Source: Cyanobacteria bacterium PR.3.49 (lineage in GTDB: Bacteria; Cyanobacteriota; Vampirovibrionia; Obscuribacterales; Obscuribacteraceae). Taken from it: a stretch of DNA of 49,380 bases. Below the pieces are notes generated by a model. It was not told the origin of the DNA and searched no databases. It saw nothing but the letters and a program-made list of their open reading frames with translations. Below, one piece after another: positions 15,156 through 24,678 of this stretch. Positions within the stretch are counted from its first letter, which is position 1, and every line of letters starts with the position of its first letter. The translations under genes were made by a program, and so were the position numbers. The stretch covers positions 1 through 49,380 of the forward strand of contig PNKB01000014.1 of the NCBI GenBank assembly GCA_013997645.1. The letters are read 5' to 3'.

Positions 15156-17273
15156 TTAACAACAACGCATCGGGGGAGAATCAGGCGGCGCATCGAATGC
15201 AACAGCCCCATCAATGTTCGTTTGTTCCGTCACTTCGTCCGGACCTGTAGGTATTGCATTTGGCTGCGATTTGCCGAACCAAATACGCACCGCTTCTATA
15301 ACTATAATCAAAACGAGCAGCAAGAAGACACCACCCATGGCAGCATCCAGATAGTCGTTAAAGATGAGCACATTTTGCGTATGCACTTCGGCTTCCGGCA
15401 GCCCTTGCGCGATCTTGTCTTTCAATGACTGCGCATGAGCCAGAAATCCGAGCTTGGGCTCGCTGCTGAATATCTTGAGATAGCCGGCGGTAAAAGTTAC
15501 GGCTAATAGCCAAACAAGCGGAGCGACGGTGACAAAGCAGTATTTAGCCTTGCCCATTTTGATTATCACAGTGGTGCCTATGACAAGTGCCACCACGGCC
15601 AACAACTGATTGGCAATTCCAAAGAGCGGCCACAAACTGTTGATACCACCAAGAGGATCGATGACTCCCTGATAAAGAAAATATCCCCAGCCACCGACAA
15701 CAAGGGCAGAGCTAAGGATGATTGACGGATACCAGCTCGTCCGCCCAAGCGGTTTCCACAGCAGGCCAAGAAAATCTTGCAGTAAGAAACGGCCGACTCG
15801 GGTGCCTGCATCGAGACAAGTGAGAATAAATAGCGCCTCGAACATGATGGCGAAGTGATACCAGAACGAAACATCGAGTGCACCGCTGCCGGCAACTTTC
15901 GACACAGCGTTGGAAAAAATGTTCGCCATGCCGACGGCCAGCGTAGGACCGCCGCCGGTTCGCCCCATCAAGCTTTCCTCGCCGACATCCTTTGCCAGTT
16001 TTTCCATCTCTTGCGGAGTGACTTCATAGCCCCAGCTTGAAATGGTGGCGGCTGCTTGGACCACATCCTGACCGACAACACCTTTGGGGCTGTTGATGGC
16101 GAAATATGTCCCTGGTGCCAGCGTGCACGCGGCGATTATCGCCATAATTGCCACACTGGATTCGCCCAGCATGCTGGCATAACCAATCGGACGCGCGTGC
16201 GGTTCTTTGGCGATCATTTTCGGCGTGGTGCCGGAAGACACCAGAGAGTGAAAACCTGACACCGCACCACAGGCGATGGTGATGAAACAGAAAGGAAATA
16301 TATTCCCGTAGAAAAGCGGACCAGTTCCGTCAGCAAATTTTGTCAGCGCCGGCATCTGTAAAACCGGGTGGAGGACGAGTATTCCAACCGCCAGCAATAC
16401 AATTATGCCGACTTTCAGAAACGCGGAAAGATAGTCGCGTGGAGCAAGCAGCACCCATACAGGCAAAACCGAAGCAAAGAAGCCATAAGCCATAATCGAC
16501 AATGAAAGATTCACGCCTGAAAGAGTGAAAAACGGCGCCAAATTCGGATCTGCAGCTACATGCTTACCGGCGATTACAGCAAGAATTGTCAGCACAACGC
16601 CAATTAGAGAACCCTCGAGTATTTTTTCAGGGCGCAAAAAACGCATATAAATGCCGACGATCATGGCGATAGGGACGGTCATTAAGAGCGTAAACGAGCC
16701 CCACGGGCTGGCCTTGAGCGCATTGACGATGACCAGAGCAAGCACTGCCATGAGAATCATCATGATGAGCAGAATGGCAGTCAGTGCCACTACGCCTGCC
16801 AAAGGACTGATTTCCTCTTTGGCCATCTGTCCCAATGACTTGCCTTTGCGGCGCATCGAAGCGCAGAGAATGACAAAATCTTGCACCGCGCCTGCCAGTA
16901 CTGCACCCGCTATCAGCCAGATAGTCCCGGGAAGGTATCCGAATTGAGCTGCAAGAATCGGGCCTACCAGAGGTCCGGCACCGGCAATCGCCGCGAAGTG
17001 ATGCCCGAAAAGCACCCACTTGTGCGTGGGCACATAGTCTTTTCCATCGTCCATGGTTATAGCTGGGGTGACATTATCGTCGCTCAGCGCAAATACTTTC
17101 TCAGCGATGAATTTGCTGTAAAAGCGATAGGCGACAGCAAAGGTGGCGACGGCTGCCGTAATGAGAAAAACGGCGTTGACCTTTTCTCCATTGTTGAAGG
17201 CAATAACGGCAAGCGAGCCGGCGCCTACCAGGCTCACCGCCACCCACAAAACAATTGACATCACTGCTGGCAC
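15156..17273 (-). CDS. cstA: CstA-family carbon starvation protein (peptide/pyruvate transporter)
   Basis: This 705-residue polytopic membrane protein matches CstA along its length: the early segment [22 protein letters not shown], which is nearly invariant in the family, then [21 protein letters not shown], and [17 protein letters not shown] with GYASMLGES further on. CstA proteins import peptides or pyruvate when carbon is scarce. The frame begins with GTG at 17273 (GGGAAA upstream); ATG at 17261 is an alternative. It is encoded after the CNT nucleoside transporter on the same strand, with 100 nt between them, and precedes the PH-like membrane gene by 7 nt. No CstA-type small partner gene is seen. 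Confidence 0.93.
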   Translation of the reverse strand: MPAVMSIVLWVAVSLVGAGSLAVIAFNNGEKVNAVFLITAAVATFAVAYRFYSKFIAEKVFALSDDNVTPAITMDDGKDYVPTHKWVLFGHHFAAIAGAGPLVGPILAAQFGYLPGTIWLIAGAVLAGAVQDFVILCASMRRKGKSLGQMAKEEISPLAGVVALTAILLIMMILMAVLALVIVNALKASPWGSFTLLMTVPIAMIVGIYMRFLRPEKILEGSLIGVVLTILAVIAGKHVAADPNLAPFFTLSGVNLSLSIMAYGFFASVLPVWVLLAPRDYLSAFLKVGIIVLLAVGILVLHPVLQMPALTKFADGTGPLFYGNIFPFCFITIACGAVSGFHSLVSSGTTPKMIAKEPHARPIGYASMLGESSVAIMAIIAACTLAPGTYFAINSPKGVVGQDVVQAAATISSWGYEVTPQEMEKLAKDVGEESLMGRTGGGPTLAVGMANIFSNAVSKVAGSGALDVSFWYHFAIMFEALFILTCLDAGTRVGRFLLQDFLGLLWKPLGRTSWYPSIILSSALVVGGWGYFLYQGVIDPLGGINSLWPLFGIANQLLAVVALVIGTTVIIKMGKAKYCFVTVAPLVWLLAVTFTAGYLKIFSSEPKLGFLAHAQSLKDKIAQGLPEAEVHTQNVLIFNDYLDAAMGGVFLLLVLIIVIEAVRIWFGKSQPNAIPTGPDEVTEQTNIDGAVAFDAPPDSPPMRCC

Positions 17274-17373
17274 CGACGGTTTCCCTTCAGAATCAAAATA
17301 GATTCAATAGACACAAGAACTATGGACATATTTGCAGACTTGCGCCCGTATTTCCTGAATGTTTTTCAATTGC

Positions 17374-18666
17374 CTAGGTGAGAAGCCCTGCCAGCGCGGC
17401 CGAAAGGTAGCTTGCCATGGTGCCGCAAATGAGTGCCTTGATGCCCAGTCGAGCCAGATCGGCGCGGCGGCTGGGGGCAATTTCGCCGATGCCACCGATT
17501 TGCATGGCTACGGAGCTGAAATTGGCAAAACCGCAAAGCGCAAATGTGGCGATGGTTTCAGCTTGCTTGCTCATGTGGTGAGCCTGCGGATCTTTCAACA
17601 TTGCCGACATGTCCATATATGCAAAAAACTCATTGATTGCTAGCTTCTCGCCCATCAGCTTTCCGACTGTTTGCGCATCTGCCCAGGGCACACCCAGCAG
17701 CCACGCGATGGGCGCAAAACCCAGACCAAATAAATCTTTCAATTTCAAATTGCTGAGGTCGACTCCCAGCGAGGCAGCGTTCATTCCCAGGCTCGCTAAA
17801 CCGCGCCCGGCAAAGCCGATGCAAATGTCGCCCAGGTGGATGAGGGCGATGAAGGCGAGGAGCATGGCGACGACGTTAAGGCCAATCCGCAACCCGTCGG
17901 ACGCACCATGCGCGGCCGCATCGATGACATTGGCGTTGGTTTTCTGAACTTCAATCTGCACTTTGCCTTTCGTCTTGGATTCTTCTGTTTCCGGCCAGAC
18001 AATTTTCGAGATCACAAGTCCGCCCGGCGCGGCCATAATGCTTGCCGTCAACAGATAAGACGCCTCGATGCCCATGCCGATATAGACGGCAAGCACGCCG
18101 CCGGCCACGCAGGCCATCGAGCCTGTCATAGAGGCCAGCAGTTCGGACATGGTCATCGAAGCCACATAAGGACGAATAAGCAGCTGCGCTTCCACCTGAC
18201 CAACGAATACGCTGGCGGCATTGGAAAGCGCCTCGGCACCGCTGGCGCCCATAATGAATGACACCACCCGCGCCACTATTTGAACGACGCGCTGCATAAT
18301 CCCCAGATAGTAAGAGATGCTCACCAGGCTGGATACAAAAATAATTGTCGGGACAACGCGAAAGGCGAAAATAAATTCGGAGCCGACGCCAAAGGCTTTG
18401 TCCAACTTTTCCTTGTCTACCAAAGGACCAAAAACAAAGGCTGCTCCTGCGTCTGAGCAGTGCAGAAGTTCTGTGATTCCATCGCCCAGCGCTTTGAACA
18501 TTTGCTGTCCGACTTCGACTTTCAAAACGAAAACCGCCAGCAAAATCTGCAATAAAAAACCGCTGCCGATCAATCTATAGTTCAGCTTTTTGCGATTGTT
18601 GCTCATCAGGAATGCGAGCCCAAAAATGCTCACCACTCCCAACAAACCAACTAGTTTTTCCGGCAC
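17374..18666 (-). CDS. Concentrative nucleoside transporter (CNT/NupC family)
   Basis: The protein has the CNT order: N-terminal helix with SNNRKKLNYRL, FVFGPLV, the ALSNAASVFVGQVEAQLLIRPY region (the GQxEAPL-type nucleoside site, here with Gln instead of Pro), the MTGSMACVAGGVLAVY helix, and the C-terminal LCGFANFSSVAMQIGGIG motif close to the family's GFANFSSIG. It would take up nucleosides using an ion gradient. The GTG at 18666 with AGGAAA upstream fits the family start; a TTG ten codons earlier (18696) is possible. It may be cotranscribed with cstA, suggesting a scavenging function. Confidence 0.92.
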   Translation of the reverse strand: MPEKLVGLLGVVSIFGLAFLMSNNRKKLNYRLIGSGFLLQILLAVFVLKVEVGQQMFKALGDGITELLHCSDAGAAFVFGPLVDKEKLDKAFGVGSEFIFAFRVVPTIIFVSSLVSISYYLGIMQRVVQIVARVVSFIMGASGAEALSNAASVFVGQVEAQLLIRPYVASMTMSELLASMTGSMACVAGGVLAVYIGMGIEASYLLTASIMAAPGGLVISKIVWPETEESKTKGKVQIEVQKTNANVIDAAAHGASDGLRIGLNVVAMLLAFIALIHLGDICIGFAGRGLASLGMNAASLGVDLSNLKLKDLFGLGFAPIAWLLGVPWADAQTVGKLMGEKLAINEFFAYMDMSAMLKDPQAHHMSKQAETIATFALCGFANFSSVAMQIGGIGEIAPSRRADLARLGIKALICGTMASYLSAALAGLLT

Positions 18667-18799
18667 AGCGCTATTTCCTGGAAACGACACCGCCAATATT
18701 ATGTCAGCATCGCAACATTTGTTTTCGTTCCAATTGGGCTCTCACGAAAGTTTCAAAATCGAGGTTGACAATAGAAACATCACCTCAGGACATAGAACG

Positions 18800-19033
18800 A
18801 TGCCAGTATCAATGACAGGCAGCGGCTTTGCGACGACTGCCGGATTGCCCAAACTGCCCCCAGCCAAATCCCTTGCCCGCTGGCAGACTGCCGGATTGCA
18901 TCCGGAGTGCTACAGCCCACAGCGAAGAAGTCGCGCTATGCAGGCGACAGACGTTTTCTATAAAATTCTCGGAATTCTCTGGCTTCTGACAATTGTGGTT
19001 TTCTACGCGTATATGGTCGTTTGCGTACGCTAA
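18800..19033 (+). CDS. Small membrane protein with one C-terminal transmembrane helix (77 aa)
   Basis: The first 45 residues are basic and Pro/Ala-rich (GLPKLPPAKSLARWQTAG), and residues 55-75 form one hydrophobic helix (ILGILWLLTIVVFYAYMVV). The ATG at 18800 has AGGA about 10 nt upstream and TTGACA at 18765-18770 could be a -35 element. Longer frames would overlap the transporter gene on the other strand. Its last codons overlap the end of the convergent unknown gene by 4 nt. No family is recognised. Confidence 0.55.
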   Translation: MPVSMTGSGFATTAGLPKLPPAKSLARWQTAGLHPECYSPQRRSRAMQATDVFYKILGILWLLTIVVFYAYMVVCVR

Positions 19034-20112
19034 AGGCGTCTTCTGGGGCGATCAAATACCTGATACTCTTCTGCGCGTGTCAGGGTTTCACTCACTCTGG
19101 GCAGCTCATGAGGGCCGAAAGGCGGCAGCGAGCGGACTCCCTCGAAGTGTCCTGCGCGCACGGCTTGCGTTGAGAAGACAAAATCACCGTTTTGCATCCT
19201 TGCATTGGTCGACGTGCCCAGAATGTCATCGAGCATGTACTTCTTCAAATCGGGATAGATGAAGTCGGAATACTCTACTTGAGCGCAATTGTCGGTCTTC
19301 ATCAAATAACTGCCCACGAAGATGTCGTGATCGAGACTGACTTTTGCTGCCGGATCAGGCGCATTACCATCATGTCCGTCCAGAGTATAGACAACGAGCT
19401 TATCGGGATAGAGCGGCTCGAAGGCGAATCCAAGCGGCTTTGCAGTGCCGCTGTCACTCGAGTTGAAACAGCAGAGTGCGACCGGACAGTTGTACCAGGA
19501 GTTGAAAGTGTCGAAAACCAGAGGATTGACCTTTGGTCTTTTCGACTCTTGAATTTGCGGAAGCACTTCAGCAATGTCTTTTGCATGCTCCGCAAGGACG
19601 ATGTCGTAGATATCGAATTGCAAGAAAACCATTCTGCCTGTGGCGCTGCGCTCCTGTATATCCAACGACCAGACCTTGTCCATAAAAGGCGGCACAGGAG
19701 GGACCAGCGCTTTGGAAATGTCGTCGAGAATTTTTGCCGCGTTCATAGTGTTGAGCAGATGAATCGATTCCCAGCTGCCCAGCAAAGGAATGATCAAGCA
19801 ATTGCCCTCGCCCGGAAAAATCTCCTCGGGAATCGGATGCGGAAATGGTTGCCCGGTCTGCTCCTCGACTGCCTTCACAACGTTTTTAACCGAAATACCT
19901 GTCTCGCGCATCGGCTTTTCGCAAAATTTGAACCATTCAGGACTTTGCAAAACACGCCCGATGCACCATTCGAGAGTTTCCGATCTTTTTGGATGTGCAC
20001 TGCCGACATTGTTTTGATACCAGAGAACATGATTGACTTTCCCATCAACCAGGACTTCCCAGGTGCCTGTGATCGTTTTACTGAAAGACGCAGGCCAGGC
20101 AGAACAACACAT
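19030..20112 (-). CDS. Unknown protein, MCCSAWP paralogue 2 (360 aa)
   Basis: I start at ATG 20112 (GGAGG about 10 nt upstream) because the protein then begins MCCSAWPASF, aligned with MCCSAWPALF of the upstream paralogue. It shares long collinear segments with that protein: TGTWEVLV, GNCLIIPLLG, FLQFDIYDIV, PVALCCFN, FAFEPLYPDKLVVYTLDG and HDIFVGSYLM. It differs by an extra segment of about 45 residues (45-95). No signal peptide, membrane segment or known catalytic motif is visible. The gene lies 38 nt downstream of its paralogue, in one operon. Confidence 0.75.
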   Translation of the reverse strand: MCCSAWPASFSKTITGTWEVLVDGKVNHVLWYQNNVGSAHPKRSETLEWCIGRVLQSPEWFKFCEKPMRETGISVKNVVKAVEEQTGQPFPHPIPEEIFPGEGNCLIIPLLGSWESIHLLNTMNAAKILDDISKALVPPVPPFMDKVWSLDIQERSATGRMVFLQFDIYDIVLAEHAKDIAEVLPQIQESKRPKVNPLVFDTFNSWYNCPVALCCFNSSDSGTAKPLGFAFEPLYPDKLVVYTLDGHDGNAPDPAAKVSLDHDIFVGSYLMKTDNCAQVEYSDFIYPDLKKYMLDDILGTSTNARMQNGDFVFSTQAVRAGHFEGVRSLPPFGPHELPRVSETLTRAEEYQVFDRPRRRL

Positions 20113-20150
20113 CAGACTTAGTCCTCCACTGCAGAAAAAATCCTTTGACA

Positions 20151-21107
20151 CTAGAAAATAGAAGTGTAGGCGTCTTGCCTCACTGCCTGGTGACCTTCTC
20201 TTTTAATTCCGGACGGAGCAAAGGGAGGTAGTGCGCGAAGTCCCTGAAAAAGCCCCTTGCGTACCTGATCAGTTTGAAAAACAAAATCACCGTTTTCCAT
20301 CTCTTCATGCAATCTCATGCCGAGAACTTTGTTCAATATATAAGGTCGCAAATGATCCGGAATTTCGTCAGTGTACTTAACTGCAGCAAACTGATCGGAA
20401 TTCATCAGATAGCTGCCGACAAAAATATCGTGGTCCACCGTGACGATCTCGTTGGGTGCCGGAGGTTTTCCATCGTGCCCGTCCAGAGTATAAACAACAA
20501 GCGTATCCGGATATAGAGGCTCAAATGCGAAGGCAAGCGGTTTTGCATCGCCCGATTGAGCATTGTTAAAACAGCATACGGCGACAGGACATCCGTACCA
20601 TTCATCCAGCACAGAAAATACTTGCGCATTTGTTTTGGGACGCTTAAGCGGATTGATCTCTTTTATAACAGCCGGGATGTCGCACGCATTTTCTGCAATC
20701 ACAATGTCATAAATGTCAAACTGAAGAAAAACCAGTCCGCCCTTACTTCCACCCCAACCTCCCCCTGCGCCGGCTACAGGAGCGCCTCGAAAAACCGGCA
20801 TTTCAATAGCCTTTGAAATGTCCTCCAGCAAATTTGGTGTGTCGAACGTATTGAGAAGACGTATTGAATTCCAATGGCCAAGCAAAGGAATGATCAAACA
20901 ATTGCCCTCACCTTCGGCCAGCTCGAGCTCGGCAGGTTTTGCTGAAGGCGCTTGGGCGGTTTGCGGCGTCGCCCACTGCCCGGAATATTGCGGCTTTCCG
21001 ATGCGATTCTGGTAAAGAAGCACATGCATTAGGCGGTCTTCGACTAAAACTTCCCAGGTTCCGGTAATCGTTCGGCTAAAGAGAGCCGGCCACGCAGAAC
21101 AACACAT
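20151..21107 (-). CDS. Unknown protein, MCCSAWP paralogue 1 (318 aa)
   Basis: The ATG at 21107 has a strong GGGAGG site 8 nt upstream. The protein begins with a vicinal Cys pair followed by the same collinear blocks as the gene downstream, including CCF, FAFEPLYPDTLVVYTLDG and HDIFVGSYLM; a Gly-rich loop (GAGGGWGGSKGG) replaces part of it near residue 130. It appears cytosolic. It is transcribed divergently from the SpeE-like operon with starts only 52 nt apart, so the two transcription units may be co-regulated. No family is recognised. Confidence 0.75.
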   Translation of the reverse strand: MCCSAWPALFSRTITGTWEVLVEDRLMHVLLYQNRIGKPQYSGQWATPQTAQAPSAKPAELELAEGEGNCLIIPLLGHWNSIRLLNTFDTPNLLEDISKAIEMPVFRGAPVAGAGGGWGGSKGGLVFLQFDIYDIVIAENACDIPAVIKEINPLKRPKTNAQVFSVLDEWYGCPVAVCCFNNAQSGDAKPLAFAFEPLYPDTLVVYTLDGHDGKPPAPNEIVTVDHDIFVGSYLMNSDQFAAVKYTDEIPDHLRPYILNKVLGMRLHEEMENGDFVFQTDQVRKGLFQGLRALPPFAPSGIKREGHQAVRQDAYTSIF

Positions 21108-21159
21108 CGATAAACCTCCCGGCAGATATTATTAAGCGCCATATGCTGAACAATTCACT

Positions 21160-23190
21160 ATGCCCGACCGTAGCTGTTTTGAAGAGCCGGCCGGCAAGAA
21201 TTTAGGTTATTTCGCATCAGATGGGCGTTTCACAGGCATGCCAATAATAGGCCGCCGCCTGAGCGAAGGCTATGATTCTCCGCATTATCACCCTTGGAGG
21301 TTCATCAAGATGAGCGGCTCTATCGAACGAAGACTGGATGGCTCAATTGCATTGACGATCGACGGTGACCTTCAATTTGACAGCAGCGATGAACATATCT
21401 ATCACGAGGGGCTGGTGTTGCCGGCGCTCGGAATTGCGCTCAATAGAACGGCGGAGCCGCTCAATGTGCTCATAATCGGCGGTGGCGACGGGCTTTCCGC
21501 CAAGCAAGTTTTTAAATGCGAGCGCATCAAATCAGCCACACTTGTTGATTATGATGCTGAAATTCTTTCGATGGCGCGCAGTGAGTTTGCAGAAATCAAC
21601 GAGAGAAGCATGCTTGATGCTCGCCTGACAGTCGCCAATGAAGACGCCTGGACATTTGCTGAAAACGCAGTTAGGAAAAGCGAAAAATACAATCTCATTA
21701 TTGTCGATTTGACTGTTGCCGACGAAGTGGAGAGCGCAAAATTTCACAGCGTGGAATGGTACACGATGTTGAAATCGCTTTTAACCGACAATGGAATTCT
21801 CGCCACCAACGGTGTTTCGCCGCAGGCAACACCCTGGTCTTATTGTTCTATTCTCAACACGATTCTCATTTCAGAATTGCAAGCGCGTCCATATCATGTG
21901 GCTATTCCTTCTTTTGCTGCGCGCGGATACGGCGATGACTGGGGATTTTTCCTTGCTTCAGCTACGCCGATTACTGTTGATGAGCTGACCGCCGCGGACA
22001 TGCCGCAGCCGAGGACATTTCTTGCCAGTAACGAGAAGGTCAGTGAACTATTCGACCTGCCGGAATCTCTGTTCGAAATTCAGCCGATGGCGCGTCCTGC
22101 GCTGGCAGGCAGTGATGTGCTGATCAGATATTTCAGAGCCGGAAATTTGATTGACGAATCCGGTGCGAAGAAAAACGCATTTACACTGAATTTCAACGCG
22201 CTATCGATCCCGCAGGCAGACACAGGAAAAGATGTGCTGCCGAAAGAAATAACAGCTGCGCTGGCAAAAATGTTGTCGGCTGAAAGCAGAGAAAACGGCG
22301 CAGAAGCGACTTCGCAAGAAGCTGTCTTGGAAGAGCTTTTGGAACTGGTTCCATCATTGGCAACAAGTCAGACACCCGAACTGGTGCGAGATTTTCTCAG
22401 CCAACCGGCTGCATTCCTGCAATCGGTAGACATTGCTGATCTTGTTTCACGGCTTACCGAGCGCGTCAGCGCACTACCGGCAAACCTGGCAGCCGAACTG
22501 AAATTGCTCGCGCAAAAACTCTCCGACTGGAAGGGCGATCAGCTCTCCCTGATGCAGATGGGACGAAATGTCGTGATGCTCTTATCACTAATATTGATCG
22601 TCGGCAATCTGTTGTATCCGGATATGGTCTATGCAAAAGGCGACCATGGGCACGCTCGTGGTGGGCGTGGCGGCGGCTGGAACGATGGCTGGGGCGGCGG
22701 CGGCGTGGAGTATTACAACCGCAGACAACGCGACGTCATCATCAACCCTCAAGGCGCTCCTGTTCCGGCGCGCAGAGGTCCGGCCGGTCCAGAGATAAAA
22801 AACTACGGCAACAAGCGCAAATCAGCTTTGCCTGACGCACAAAAGAAAGTTGTGCAGGAACTAGACGAGACGATTAATATGCTCACTGCAGAAGTTGAGG
22901 AAAGCAGAGTCTACTCGATGCTTCTTCTGGACGAACTGACGCAATACAAAAACAGTAAAGCTGCAGTCGTCAGTTATGGTCTGAGCGAAGTAAGCAAAGA
23001 CGACGCGATTCGCCGCACGCAACAACTGGTCAACAAAGCGCGTCTAAAAATCGTCGCTCTCAATCAGCAAATCGCAGATGTTGAAGAACAACGGGACGAG
23101 ATCATTCTCGCCTGCAAAAGCGTCGACACAATGCTGGACAAGGACTCGACAGGAAATGCAGGAACAGATGCCGCTGAGGAAAACGCATGA
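21160..23190 (+). CDS. Spermidine-synthase-like domain fused to membrane helix and coiled coil
   Basis: Residues about 60-300 are a spermidine-synthase-type fold: DEHIYHEGLVLPAL, VLIIGGGDGLSAKQVFKCE (SAM-type motif I), LVDYDAEILSMA and IIVDLTVADE, which replaces the catalytic DSTDP motif of true synthases and retains its first Asp. Residues 350-460 are helical. One transmembrane helix follows near 465-487 (VVMLLSLILIVGNLLYP), then a Gly/Arg/Trp-rich stretch and a C-terminal coiled coil (about 555-655). It ends by ATGA overlap with the FemAB-like gene. ATG 21160 has no ribosome site; ATG 21310, in the same frame with GGAGG 9 nt upstream, may be the true start. It may transfer aminopropyl groups at the membrane. 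Confidence 0.8.
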   Translation: MPDRSCFEEPAGKNLGYFASDGRFTGMPIIGRRLSEGYDSPHYHPWRFIKMSGSIERRLDGSIALTIDGDLQFDSSDEHIYHEGLVLPALGIALNRTAEPLNVLIIGGGDGLSAKQVFKCERIKSATLVDYDAEILSMARSEFAEINERSMLDARLTVANEDAWTFAENAVRKSEKYNLIIVDLTVADEVESAKFHSVEWYTMLKSLLTDNGILATNGVSPQATPWSYCSILNTILISELQARPYHVAIPSFAARGYGDDWGFFLASATPITVDELTAADMPQPRTFLASNEKVSELFDLPESLFEIQPMARPALAGSDVLIRYFRAGNLIDESGAKKNAFTLNFNALSIPQADTGKDVLPKEITAALAKMLSAESRENGAEATSQEAVLEELLELVPSLATSQTPELVRDFLSQPAAFLQSVDIADLVSRLTERVSALPANLAAELKLLAQKLSDWKGDQLSLMQMGRNVVMLLSLILIVGNLLYPDMVYAKGDHGHARGGRGGGWNDGWGGGGVEYYNRRQRDVIINPQGAPVPARRGPAGPEIKNYGNKRKSALPDAQKKVVQELDETINMLTAEVEESRVYSMLLLDELTQYKNSKAAVVSYGLSEVSKDDAIRRTQQLVNKARLKIVALNQQIADVEEQRDEIILACKSVDTMLDKDSTGNAGTDAAEENA

Positions 23191-24236
23191 GCGGCACCGA
23201 GATTCGTATTCTTGGTGAAATAGATCCCAATTCTGAGCTTGGCTCTTGCTGGGAATCGCTTGTAAAAGCTTGTCCGGAAAGCGGCATCATGCAGAGCTTG
23301 CATTGGGCCAGGATGAAACGCCTCCAGCGCATGGAGGCGATGCATCTTGGTTTGTTTGAAAAAAGCATTCTGGTTGGTGGCGCAATCTTCTATACAGGCA
23401 AGAAACTCAATGGCACAGGCATAATGGTGGCGCCGGAAGGACCGGTCTTGCCCTGGCATGACCCGGAAAAGTCTGCTCAGTACCTGCGTCTTCTCAAAGA
23501 TGAAGCAGAAACTTACGCACGAGCCGGTGGAATAATTTCCATGCGTATCGAGCCGCGTTTGTTTCCTCCAGCTCCTCAATATTTGAGAGAGTTTGCCAGA
23601 GCGCCGGTCGATCTTGTGCCGAGGGAAACCCTGTATGTAGATCTATCAGGCAGTGAAGAAGCCGTTTTCGCTGCTATGAAACATAAAGGCCGATATAACA
23701 TCAAGTTGGCTGAAAAAAATGGCGTGAGGATAAGCGAAAGCACCACAAGCGATGCAGTGCAAAAGTTCTACTCAGCCGTGAGTGAAGCGAGCCGACGCGA
23801 TGACTTTGCCCTCGAATCTCAAGACTTCTTTGCTCGCTTGGCTCAAGCACTGATTCCCAGCGGTCATGCGACGTTCCTCTTTGCCGAACATGATGGCGAC
23901 TTATTGGGCTCTCTTATTTTGATTACATACGGTGAGCGCGCCACGTATCTCTATGGTGGAGTGACCAATACCAAACGGAATCTTATGGGCGGATATGCTC
24001 TGCAATGGCAAGCAATGAAAAACGCGCGTCAGGCAGGCTGCAAAACGTACGACTTCTACGGCTATGTTCCGCACCGCTCGCCGGAACATGAGTATGCGCG
24101 CTTCTCGCAATTCAAGAGCCGCTTCGGTGGAAATCCTGTTCGCTTCACCGGAGCACAGGAGTACTTTTTCATGGACAATTTCGCAGACACCTTCATAAGA
24201 GCCGCAGAGGAAATCTCGAATGCTGCAGTTAAGTAA
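23187..24236 (+). CDS. FemAB-like acyl/aminoacyl transferase (GNAT fold)
   Basis: The 349-residue protein resembles FemABX/MurJ-type peptidoglycan bridge enzymes: SGIMQSLHWARMKR near the N-terminus, APEGPVLPW, the MKHKGRYNIKLAEKNGV segment, a GNAT-like LLGSLILITYGERATYLYGG core, and the C-terminal DFYGY...FKSRFGGNPV motif typical of FemAB proteins that add amino acids from aminoacyl-tRNA to lipid II. It overlaps the preceding gene by 4 nt and the following speD by 17 nt, so the three are coupled. With polyamine enzymes around it, an unusual acceptor or donor is possible. Confidence 0.85.
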   Translation: MSGTEIRILGEIDPNSELGSCWESLVKACPESGIMQSLHWARMKRLQRMEAMHLGLFEKSILVGGAIFYTGKKLNGTGIMVAPEGPVLPWHDPEKSAQYLRLLKDEAETYARAGGIISMRIEPRLFPPAPQYLREFARAPVDLVPRETLYVDLSGSEEAVFAAMKHKGRYNIKLAEKNGVRISESTTSDAVQKFYSAVSEASRRDDFALESQDFFARLAQALIPSGHATFLFAEHDGDLLGSLILITYGERATYLYGGVTNTKRNLMGGYALQWQAMKNARQAGCKTYDFYGYVPHRSPEHEYARFSQFKSRFGGNPVRFTGAQEYFFMDNFADTFIRAAEEISNAAVK

Positions 24237-24630
24237 ACCCGAAATCGGAGCGCAAGGAAGCGAGACGCAAGGAAAGAATGTGCAGGTGCACGAAGCGTCT
24301 GGAAAACACCTGCTTTTGACGCTGCGCGATTGCCAGGCTGATATTCTCAACGACCTGGAAAGATTGAGTGCTTTGACGCGTGAGGCCGCTGAAGCAACAG
24401 GTGCTACGGTTCTAAATCTTTGCGCTCAACCATTCGAACCGCAGGGTGTAACTGCCGTAGCAATTCTTGCAGAAAGCCATGCCAGCTTGCATACTTATCC
24501 GGAAGCGAACCTTGTCTTTTGGGACTGTTTTACTTGCGGAACAACTTGCGATCCGCAGAAAAGTATCGCCGTTCTACAAGCAGCACTGAAAGCGGAAGCG
24601 GTCAGCTTCGAAGTGGTGAGTCGGTCTTAA
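24220..24630 (+). CDS. speD: S-adenosylmethionine decarboxylase proenzyme (SpeD)
   Basis: This is a bacterial class 1B AdoMetDC (136 aa, normal size). The autocleavage site is in AESHASLHTYPE: cleavage before Ser86 would generate the pyruvoyl cofactor, and the nearby His91 and Cys in WDCFTCG are the usual processing and proton-donor residues. The enzyme makes decarboxylated SAM, the aminopropyl donor used by spermidine synthases, which fits the SpeE-like gene two places upstream. It overlaps the FemAB-like gene by 17 nt. An N-terminal extension of about 20 residues precedes the conserved core. Confidence 0.95.
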   Translation: MLQLSKPEIGAQGSETQGKNVQVHEASGKHLLLTLRDCQADILNDLERLSALTREAAEATGATVLNLCAQPFEPQGVTAVAILAESHASLHTYPEANLVFWDCFTCGTTCDPQKSIAVLQAALKAEAVSFEVVSRS

Positions 24631-24678
24631 AAGCGAGATTTATCATAAGTAGCAGAGCAGAAGTTAGCAGAGCAAATT

